Shown here: in pieces, positions 35,808 to 41,818 of the stretch | Numbering within the stretch: the first letter of the stretch is position 1 | Layout: every line of letters begins with the position of its first letter | Source of the DNA: Limosilactobacillus sp. | Lineage (GTDB): Bacteria; Bacillota; Bacilli; Lactobacillales; Lactobacillaceae | DNA: 51,669 bases | Assembly: GCF_022651205.1 (NCBI RefSeq) | Contig: NZ_JALCQI010000007.1 | Location: 1 to 51,669, forward strand | Direction: 5' to 3' | Notes under the pieces: generated by a model | Told to the model about the DNA's origin: nothing | Database searches by the model: none | The model's input: only the letters and a program-made list of their open reading frames with translations | Made by a program: the position numbers and the translations under genes

Positions 35808-36203
35808 CTAGTATCGAAGCGGGTCGATCATCTGATTGATCCAGGCTATTGCTTCTTGACTGTGAATATTAGTGAACGGCGCCTTTTTTATTAACTTATC
35901 ATCCACATTGAACAAACGTAATTGTCCTTTAACCTTAATTGGTTCAATCCAGTACGAACCGCCATCCGTAAAAGGAGCAATCTTCCAAGCATAGTATTTT
36001 CCATCCTTATCATTACGTTGCTCGACTCCCGTGATTTTGGCAACACAAAGGGCATAGCCAGGGACAAAGCCATGAATTTTCTTTGCAGTATTACAAATTA
36101 AAAGATCGCCCCGATAATTAGTCGACCAGGAACGGTACTCCTCTGTTTTGGTGCCATTTATAATATCAGCTGCATAGTCTGAACGAATGGATAATGCTTT
36201 CAT
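35808..36203 (-). CDS. ASCH domain protein
   Basis: 131 residues of the ASCH (PUA-like) fold. The N-terminal hallmark is MKALSIRSDYAADIINGTKTEEYRSW (written in two parts: helix to G17, then K19-T20-E21-E22-Y23-R24), then RGDLLICNTAKK. ASCH proteins bind RNA, and one branch (E. coli YqfB) is an N4-acetylcytidine amidohydrolase using Lys, Thr and Glu; a Lys-Thr-Glu set is present here but equivalence is unproven. ATG 36203 follows AAGGAG at nine bases. It probably forms an operon with the Ham1-like gene. Confidence 0.8.
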   Translation of the reverse strand: MKALSIRSDYAADIINGTKTEEYRSWSTNYRGDLLICNTAKKIHGFVPGYALCVAKITGVEQRNDKDGKYYAWKIAPFTDGGSYWIEPIKVKGQLRLFNVDDKLIKKAPFTNIHSQEAIAWINQMIDPLRY

Positions 36204-36312
36204 TGAGAGTAACTCCTTGCTTATTTTATTTAAATATCTTAGAGATGAATCCAAGCTATATAATAACAAATTTAATGTGTGCTTTTCTGTGTTCTTTGAT
36301 ATAAAGAAAAAG

Positions 36313-36350
36313 AGCTCGGTAAACGTTGATGTAATAGCGTTTACCGAGCT
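36313..36350. terminator. terminator downstream of tRNA-Leu
   Basis: Perfect 13-bp stem AGCTCGGTAAACG / CGTTTACCGAGCT followed on the minus strand by CTTTTTCTTT. It ends the tRNA-Leu transcript 29 bases after the tRNA. Confidence 0.92.
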
Positions 36351-36378
36351 TTTGTGCTTTGTTAATTTTCTTCAAGAA

Positions 36379-36462
36379 TGCCCCAAACAGGATTCGAACC
36401 TGTACATGGAAACCCATACAACGACCTGAACGTTGCGCGTCTGCCAATTCCGCCACTGGGGC
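36379..36462 (-). tRNA. tRNA-Leu(CAG)
   Basis: 84-base type II tRNA: acceptor GCCCCAG / TTGGGGC with discriminator A, D-loop GGCGGAATTGGCAGACGC, anticodon stem CAACG/CGTTG with loop TTCAGGT (anticodon CAG, reads CUG), long variable arm ATGGG/CCAT and T-loop TTCGAAT. CCA is not encoded. Confidence 0.95.
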
Positions 36463-36490
36463 ATCGTTATTAATAAATAACAACAGTTTA

Positions 36491-36518
36491 ATTATACCGG
36501 AATTTTATTGAATTACAA
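36491..36518 (-). promoter_or_regulatory. promoter of tRNA-Leu
   Basis: TTGTAA (36513-36518), a 16-base spacer and a perfect TATAAT (36491-36496) on the minus strand, about 29 bases ahead of the tRNA. Confidence 0.8.
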
Positions 36519-36521
36519 GAT

Positions 36522-36806
36522 CTATTTATTTTCAATGAATTGAATCATTGTCCCATAACCGGTCAATACTAAAAACTTCGGTGCAACTTGGACATTTGCA
36601 ACATTTGTATTGAAACGAACACCAACAATGCCGTCCGCATTCTTTTCTGCTGCTCGTTCACGTAATTTTTGCTGTACCTCAGCAAATAGTTGATCCAATG
36701 ACTCGAATGAATCGATTGCATCACTTGGTAGCATTAAATGCGCTGTTGCATTTGCAACTCCCAGTACCTTGTGTGCCTGTGGATAATCCTCTGTTGAAAG
36801 GAACAT
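36522..36806 (-). CDS. YbjQ/UPF0145 family heavy-metal-binding-like protein
   Basis: 94-residue protein of the YbjQ (DUF74) type, with the helix LDQLFAEVQQKLRERAAEKNADGIVGVRFNTN followed by a beta strand and the glycine-rich GYGTMIQF end. These proteins form pentameric beta rings of unknown function. The family's early 'E.V.G' residues are less clear here. GGAGGTGG precedes the ATG. It ends 15 bases before the region holding the tRNA-Leu promoter. Confidence 0.75.
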   Translation of the reverse strand: MFLSTEDYPQAHKVLGVANATAHLMLPSDAIDSFESLDQLFAEVQQKLRERAAEKNADGIVGVRFNTNVANVQVAPKFLVLTGYGTMIQFIENK

Positions 36807-36859
36807 CTGACCACCTCCCGAATTTATTATATCAGATTTGACTTTTATTCAACGAAGAT

Positions 36860-37204
36860 TAAAAAAGTTCCAATACCTGATCGTCACCAAGTATTGGAAC
36901 TCGTTTTGTACTTATGAGGGGTTCGACCTATTAGTTCTGTCGTCCGCTTCCTCATAACATCTACGGAAGGAATCTTGCCACTTTGCACTGGAACTTAATT
37001 ACTAAATACAAACTTTTGATTCTCATCTTCCGCAAAGTCGCTTTTTAATCTGATACCGCTCTAGTAGTGCACCCTGGTAACCCCAATTTAAAATCAAGAT
37101 CTTTCTGGTTACTCTTACGTTGCTTCTAGCCTACTCCTTAACTTCCTTCGGCTCTACTGAGACGGGAGGTTCAGTGCTTTAACACTGCCTCGCTTTCCTT
37201 CCTC
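36860..37204 (-). ncRNA. unassigned structured non-coding RNA (about 345 nt)
   Basis: The gap between the YbjQ and CPBP genes holds a transcript with its own consensus promoter and intrinsic terminator on the minus strand and no supportable reading frame. Several hairpins can be drawn: GAGG-CAGTG / CACTG-CCTC near the 5' end, AGTAACC / GGTTAC in the middle, and ACTTTGC / GCAAAGT enclosing the 3' half; the 5' GTGAGG can pair with CCTCAT near the 3' end. The 3' part contains AGCGGAC and, a few bases later, ACTAATAGGTCGA, very like the 3' end of 23S rRNA. It does not carry the conserved blocks of RNase P, tmRNA, SRP or 6S RNA. Identity unknown. Confidence 0.75.
36866..36901 (-). terminator. terminator of the ncRNA
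   Basis: 11-bp perfect stem AGTTCCAATAC / GTATTGGAACT followed by six T on the minus strand. Confidence 0.93.
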
Positions 37205-37210
37205 ACCAAT

Positions 37211-37239
37211 AATATACCACCTCTAGTAAGCGTTTTCAA
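37211..37239 (-). promoter_or_regulatory. sigma-A promoter of the ncRNA
   Basis: TTGAAA (37234-37239), 17 bases, then TATATT (37211-37216) with a TGG extension on the minus strand. It begins four bases after the CPBP gene stop, and the predicted start is near 37204. Confidence 0.88.
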
Positions 37240-37242
37240 GAC

Positions 37243-37917
37243 TTAATTAAAAACTTGCGAAAGCATCAATAACATCGCAATTAGATTGTTTAATCCATGC
37301 AATAAAATTGAGTTCCGGATATCGCCACTCTTCCGATAAACATACGCCAAAGTCATCCCTAAAACGCAGTATAGAAGGAAACTAATAATATTCGTGCTTA
37401 TATGGCCAGCAGAGAATACAACTCCCGATAATACAACCTTGGGCCAAAAAGTATTGGGCTTAAAAAAGAGATTCATTAATACCCCACGAAAGATTAATTC
37501 TTCCGCTATTGGAGTTAAGACTACCGCCGAAGTAGCAAAAACGATTGTTACTAACGGATTATGACCTAATATTGTCATGAGGCTCCGATTATTAGCTGTT
37601 TCCGTTTGGTGATAAAAAAGGACATTCAGGATCCCTAAAATATATTCACCAACTAAAATAACTAGGTAACCCTTAATAACCAGCTTAAGATTAATCTTTT
37701 TCCTAATTGGTATCTGATTATAATGCTCGTATGTTTGTCGTGCCCAAACGATAATAAAACCAAACAATAGAAGGAAGATCACAATTAAAATTACCGTTTT
37801 AACTGTAACCTGCCGGCTTCGATTGGCAATCTGGACGGCAATTGGTGGTAATTCAATACACAAGAAAAAAGCGGCCATTAGACAGATCCGCTTAATCAAG
37901 GAAAAAATTTTACTCAT
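37243..37917 (-). CDS. CPBP family intramembrane metalloprotease (Abi/CAAX type)
   Basis: 224-residue multi-span membrane protein. All family motifs are visible: EELIFRG (EExxxR), VFSAGH (FxxxH) and LHGLNN (HxxxN). Members process prenylated or signal-type peptides or act in bacteriocin self-immunity in lactic acid bacteria; no bacteriocin gene was seen here. The second ATG (37917) is chosen, eight bases after AAGGA. It overlaps the small membrane protein gene upstream. Confidence 0.9.
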   Translation of the reverse strand: MSKIFSLIKRICLMAAFFLCIELPPIAVQIANRSRQVTVKTVILIVIFLLLFGFIIVWARQTYEHYNQIPIRKKINLKLVIKGYLVILVGEYILGILNVLFYHQTETANNRSLMTILGHNPLVTIVFATSAVVLTPIAEELIFRGVLMNLFFKPNTFWPKVVLSGVVFSAGHISTNIISFLLYCVLGMTLAYVYRKSGDIRNSILLHGLNNLIAMLLMLSQVFN

Positions 37918-38140
37918 TTTCATTATCCTTTTTTGTCTCCTGAAGTCGCTTTTGCTTGCGTTGTTGATAACTCCACTTTGCCGTTACCTTTGTAACTAAT
38001 AGGTTAGCAACCACAAACCCCAGGATCCATAAAATGTACATTGACCAACCAGAAATTACTTTACCAATCGTTAAAGCCACAAGAATTGCAAAAATGACTA
38101 ACGGTGGTATGACTACTTTTAAGATTAATTCAGCTTTCAC
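37910..38140 (-). CDS. small two-span membrane protein
   Basis: 76 residues with two hydrophobic segments (VVIPPLVIFAILVALTIG and MYILWILGFVVANLLV) and a strongly charged C-terminal tail (QQRKQKRLQETKKDNENE). I do not recognise the family. The start is GTG preceded by GGAGGATA. It overlaps the CPBP protease gene, so the two are likely cotranscribed and may work together, for instance as substrate or accessory subunit; this is inference. Confidence 0.7.
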   Translation of the reverse strand: MKAELILKVVIPPLVIFAILVALTIGKVISGWSMYILWILGFVVANLLVTKVTAKWSYQQRKQKRLQETKKDNENE

Positions 38141-38203
38141 TTCTCATATCCTCCATTTATTTAAAGAAAGTTTACTAAAAGCACTCCCTGCTTGCAAGTT
38201 CAT

Positions 38204-38812
38204 TTAATCCTGATGAAAAATATCTTTCAATATTTGCCTTGTGGTTGCTGTTTGTGTCCCGCGGGAACGGACATAATCAATTTGAGAAATGGGAATATCG
38301 TAACTCCACATTGAAGATAAATCCTTCTCATTAAAATAGTGAAGGTTCAAGGTAATTTCATTCAGATTGTGAATCATTCCAGAGAAATCATCAATTCCCT
38401 GGTATTTTTTCGTCCCAATAACCACCGGCAATGCATTTCTAGCTGCATCCCTTAAAACATTCATTAAAATATTTCCGTTCGTAATTTCAGGGTGCTCATC
38501 TAAAAATCGCTGTACTTGCCAGATATCAAAATAATTATTTTCGTGGGCTACCTTAGTTTTTTCCGAAACGGTGGTTAAATAATCTGTTTGGTCATTAACT
38601 TCATTAATGCTCTCAATTCTAATCGCAATTAGTCCGTTAATTTTGCCATCCCAGTCAATACTAATCATTAGACAAAAGTAATTATCAATACTAACGACAA
38701 AGCCAACATTAAAGTAATCATCACCCTTAATATTATGGACTTCAACTAACTTTCCCTGCTGCTTAGCAATTGTCAATTTAATCTTAATATCCTGGTTATT
38801 TGATTGTTCCAA
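38204..38812 (-). CDS. unrecognised 202-residue protein with two similar beta-rich halves
   Basis: No known family recognised. It is soluble, with no signal or membrane segment. Residues of about 20-68 (VEVHNIKGDDYFNVGFVVSIDNYFCLMISIDWDG, then IAIRIESI) and about 128-190 (PVVIGTKKYQGIDDFSGMIHNL, then LHYFNEKD, DIPISQIDYVRSRG) have the same strand pattern and length, like two small SH3/Sm-type barrels joined by a helical linker (WQVQRFLDEHPEI, ILMNVLRDAARN). The start is TTG with GGGGG upstream. It stands alone, 64 bases before the small membrane protein gene. Confidence 0.65.
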   Translation of the reverse strand: MEQSNNQDIKIKLTIAKQQGKLVEVHNIKGDDYFNVGFVVSIDNYFCLMISIDWDGKINGLIAIRIESINEVNDQTDYLTTVSEKTKVAHENNYFDIWQVQRFLDEHPEITNGNILMNVLRDAARNALPVVIGTKKYQGIDDFSGMIHNLNEITLNLHYFNEKDLSSMWSYDIPISQIDYVRSRGTQTATTRQILKDIFHQD

Positions 38813-39024
38813 ACTTTTGCCCCCTAACTGTCATTTGATTAATCAAATAAGAATTCGTAAAAAATAGTTTACCAGGAATCATCCAGTAAATTCAATTTAC
38901 AAGCCCTACTGCTTGATAAATGATTATTCTATAATACAAAATATATCAAAAATTCAATAGGAATCCACAATATTTTGTAGTAAGATAATGCTTGTGTTTA
39001 AAATTAAAGTAAAGAGGGGCCACT
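38813..39024. other. AT-rich divergent intergenic region
   Basis: 212 bases between divergent genes. It must hold both promoters, and TAAGATAAT-like and TATAATAC-like boxes occur, but I cannot assign -35/-10 pairs with confidence. There is an inverted repeat ATTTGATTAATCAAAT at 38832-38847 next to the 202-aa protein gene, which could be an operator. Confidence 0.4.
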
Positions 39025-39660
39025 ATGGTGATAATTACTGCAGGAATGATTGGGGTCGGTAAAACCACCTTGACCGGTAAAATTGCTGAGCATTTGAATA
39101 CAAAAGCTTACTATGAACCAGTCGGTGAGAATCCAGTATTACCACTTTATTATGCAAATCCAAAACAGTATGGATTTCTACTACAAATTTATTTTCTTAA
39201 TAAACGCTTTTCAATGATTAAGCAAGCATTGTCTGATGATAACAATGTTTTGGATCGTTCAATCTACGAGGATGCGTTGTTTACCCGTGAAAATAACGCT
39301 GAAGGAAACATTAGTGATACTGAGTTAGAGGTTTACTTGAAATTATTGGATAACATGATGGCTGACCTCAACCGCCTACCAAAGAAGTCACCCGACTTAA
39401 TGGTATATTCTGAAACTGATTTTGAAACGATCCTTTACCGAATTAAAAAGCGTGGACGAGATTATGAACAAATCGATCAAAATCCTGAATTAAAAGATTA
39501 CTACTATAAGATGTGGAATGCTTATAAAGACTGGTATCGTGATTATGACGCGAGTCCAAAGATGAAAATTGATCTGGAGAAGTATGATCTAGAAGAGCCG
39601 CAAAACGTCAAGGCTGTCCTTAGCATGATTGACGATCGTCTAAAGGATATTCGGCATTAA
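39025..39660 (+). CDS. deoxynucleoside kinase (deoxyadenosine/deoxyguanosine type)
   Basis: 211-residue dNK-family salvage enzyme. The P-loop is AGMIGVGKTTL (residues 6-16), the substrate motif EPVGENPVL follows, the catalytic DRS is in VLDRSIYED (about residues 77-85), and the lid is RIKKRGRDYEQ. Lactobacilli depend on such kinases for deoxynucleoside salvage, often as dAK/dGK pairs; only one copy is here. GAGGGG precedes the ATG, and a strong terminator follows. Confidence 0.93.
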   Translation: MVIITAGMIGVGKTTLTGKIAEHLNTKAYYEPVGENPVLPLYYANPKQYGFLLQIYFLNKRFSMIKQALSDDNNVLDRSIYEDALFTRENNAEGNISDTELEVYLKLLDNMMADLNRLPKKSPDLMVYSETDFETILYRIKKRGRDYEQIDQNPELKDYYYKMWNAYKDWYRDYDASPKMKIDLEKYDLEEPQNVKAVLSMIDDRLKDIRH

Positions 39661-39676
39661 TAGTGATTAATTAAAT

Positions 39677-39726
39677 AGCTTAGTTAAAGTTACACCATTA
39701 ACCTAGTTGGTACCTTTAACTAAGTT
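39677..39726. terminator. terminator after the deoxynucleoside kinase gene
   Basis: CTTAGTTAAAG / CTTTAACTAAG stem followed by seven T on the plus strand, 17 bases past the stop codon. It also faces the end of the metallophosphatase remnant. Confidence 0.85.
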
Positions 39727-39739
39727 ATTTTTTTGATCA

Positions 39740-40513
39740 CTAATGCTTTCTACTTTTGGAATAATTGATAACTTCTTGCAAATAGTTATGGTCATGATTA
39801 ATTTGAGCCAAGAATGGTTGATCATGGATAAAATTCCGCCCATTTTCCAAATGCCGTAAGTACATCTCTTTGTATGGCAATTCTTCATTCAGTGCCCGAT
39901 CACGTTCTTCTTGTACATTCCAAGTTACTCTCCGGTAGTCAAGGTCAGCAATTCCCTCGTCATCAATAGTAAGTAATAGGTATCTAGCACGTAAATTAGT
40001 CTGGTGAATATTCCAGCCATCATATGGTTCACCAACTGACCCAGGATTAAGAATTAATCGCTCCTTACTGGTATAACGGTATAACTGATGGTGAACATGA
40101 GCATAAATTCCAACATCACAACATTGTGTTGGTCCCATAATCTGGTCCATTTGCTGCTGTTCATTTGTCGGAAAGAGACCTTGTCCAGAATTATTTTGTG
40201 GAAGATTATGATTCAAGATAAGGTGTAGAACACCAACTTGAATGCTAGTCGTAATCGGCCATTTTGCCATCTCTTGGATAGAATCGACGCCAACTTTATT
40301 TCCGATAAATTCACCAATTCGGGAAATCATAATTTTTGTTTCGTCATCATATGAATGAGAGCCATCAAAGGCTTGGATTAGATCATCATCCCAATTACCC
40401 CGAAGACAAATCGTTGGTAAGACCAGCTGGAATGCCGGCTTCGGAATTGTGGCTGTTTCTTCAATCGTATGTATAATCTTCTTCATCTTCTTACTAAAGA
40501 AGTACCACAACAC
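39740..40513 (-). pseudogene. metallophosphatase (YfcE-like), 5'-truncated
   Basis: The remaining frame, at most 257 residues from a TTG, keeps the RGNWDDD motif, LILNHN, YAHVHHQLYRY and LNPGSVGEP, as in calcineurin-like phosphoesterases. The family's first metal motifs, DxH(G) near residue 10 and GD near residue 40, are missing, because the frame begins only some 35 residues before GNWDD. WYFFSKKMKK at the start looks like a degraded remnant of that region. There is no ribosome binding site, and a terminator facing the other way lies directly upstream. It is probably inactive. Confidence 0.75.
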
Positions 40514-40534
40514 ACTATAGAATTTTACCTTTGT

Positions 40535-40567
40535 AAGCTAGAAAAGCATTTTGCTATTTTCTAGCTT
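40535..40567 (+). terminator. plus-strand terminator without an upstream plus-strand gene
   Basis: AAGCTAGAAAA / TTTTCTAGCTT stem followed by seven T on the plus strand. All genes within 800 bases upstream on the plus strand are absent or antisense, so it is either the end of a lost gene or works in reverse, weakly, for the GH73 gene. Confidence 0.7.
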
Positions 40568-40577
40568 TTTTTCATAA

Positions 40578-41648
40578 CTAACTAATCATCATTTTCTTCA
40601 ATCCCGCTAACATCCCGGCTGATGCAGCACCACCAATGACAGAAATAACTGGTGAAATTTTCTTTTGCTTTGCCTTTTCTTGTTGTTGGTTTTTCTTAAT
40701 GCCGGATCTTGTTGGTCCACCTAATTGTTGGTAGTTTCTAACCCTTTCATGCTCATTACCTTCTTCCTTCAGATTGTCATACCTAGTTAACTGATAACTA
40801 TCAATAATCTGATTTAGCTTTTTATCGTAATCAGGATCCGTTGCGTAACACCCAACAAGGGCCCGCGTTGCTTCACGATAATCTTTAGCAAGCGAACGGT
40901 GGACATGCTTATATAACGGCTGTTGAAGCGTCTCAGCATAATCTTGTAATGACTGACCATCATCGGCATATGAACGAAAAACATCTTGTACTTGTCGTGG
41001 CTGTTCATTGATAAATTCAGTTGTTGGTTTTAAAACCCTATGACCCGCATATTGTCCTTTAACACCAAATAAATTATGGTGAGGTGCTAAACTTAACCCA
41101 CTCGATCCCCAGTTACTTTCTAAGGCCGCCTGAGCAATAATTACGGAAGGATATAAGTCATAAGTCCTGCCAATTCGTTGTGCATGCCTAGCAATTCGGT
41201 TAATAAATCGTGCCTGGTCAGGTAATGGTTGTTTCACCGAGTATTTTGTTTGGTCGGTTGATTGCTCACCAGGGGTAACCATTTTCCCTTTTTCTTGTAC
41301 TTGACCATTCTCATTATTACTGAATGCTTTTCCGTGTTCTTTTCCTCGCTGGTAAGCTGCATTTTCCACTCGACCAGCAAATGAATGAGATTGACCATTT
41401 TCCTGATCAGTTACTCCTTGTTGAAAAGCTTGCCGATATCTCTGGGTTGCAGTGTGAAATTGAATTAAAAATTCCCTTGTATATTCATCACCATGGCTAC
41501 GTAATGATTTTGCGTCAACCGCTTCCTGATTAATAACCGCTACCTCAGCATCATTTTGTGCCTCCTGTACTTGGTTAGCCATTACCGGCAACGCTGAATT
41601 AAGTGAAACCAACATTACAACAGTTCCTAAAATTACTTTATCATTCAT
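40578..41648 (-). CDS. secreted N-acetylglucosaminidase/muramidase (GH73)
   Basis: 356-residue cell-wall hydrolase. The signal peptide is about residues 1-25 (LGTVVMLVSLNSALPVMA), followed by a charged Gln/Asn-rich region with a 'FQQGVTDQENGQ / YQRGKEHG' pattern. The GH73 domain spans about residues 140-285, with catalytic Glu in AQAALESNWGSSGLS and HHNLFGVKG. The extreme C-terminus (PVISVIGGAASAGMLAGLKKMM) is a hydrophobic segment plus Lys tail, resembling a sorting signal without LPxTG. ATG 41648 follows GGGAG at eight bases. No LysM or SH3b domain seen. Confidence 0.88.
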   Translation of the reverse strand: MNDKVILGTVVMLVSLNSALPVMANQVQEAQNDAEVAVINQEAVDAKSLRSHGDEYTREFLIQFHTATQRYRQAFQQGVTDQENGQSHSFAGRVENAAYQRGKEHGKAFSNNENGQVQEKGKMVTPGEQSTDQTKYSVKQPLPDQARFINRIARHAQRIGRTYDLYPSVIIAQAALESNWGSSGLSLAPHHNLFGVKGQYAGHRVLKPTTEFINEQPRQVQDVFRSYADDGQSLQDYAETLQQPLYKHVHRSLAKDYREATRALVGCYATDPDYDKKLNQIIDSYQLTRYDNLKEEGNEHERVRNYQQLGGPTRSGIKKNQQQEKAKQKKISPVISVIGGAASAGMLAGLKKMMIS

Positions 41649-41754
41649 CGTATTCACTCCCAATTTAATCCTCTAAATAGTTAATACGTAATTAATGGGA
41701 GTTTGCATTTTTAAATTAAAATAATCTTACCAATAAAAACTATACCCATACAAA

Positions 41755-41793
41755 AAGGCCTGAAGTTCAGCACTTACCAAACTTTAGACCCTT
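41755..41793 (-). terminator. terminator after the L,D-transpeptidase gene
   Basis: AAGGgTCTaAAGTT with its complement, followed by TTTTTG on the minus strand, 25 bases past the stop. Confidence 0.75.
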
Positions 41794-41818
41794 TTATTTA
41801 TTAAATTCAAGTATGCTC

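Noticed and set aside
36860-37204. RNase P RNA, tmRNA, SRP RNA or 6S RNA
   Set aside because: CAGAAC near the 3' end and GAGGAA near the 5' end recall RNase P, but the GAGGAAAGTCC block and other conserved regions are missing. No tmRNA tag frame, no SRP GGAAG tetraloop domain, and too long for 6S RNA.
37243-38140. Bacteriocin immunity locus
   Set aside because: CPBP can be an immunity protein, but there is no double-glycine peptide, no ABC exporter with peptidase domain and no two-component system nearby.
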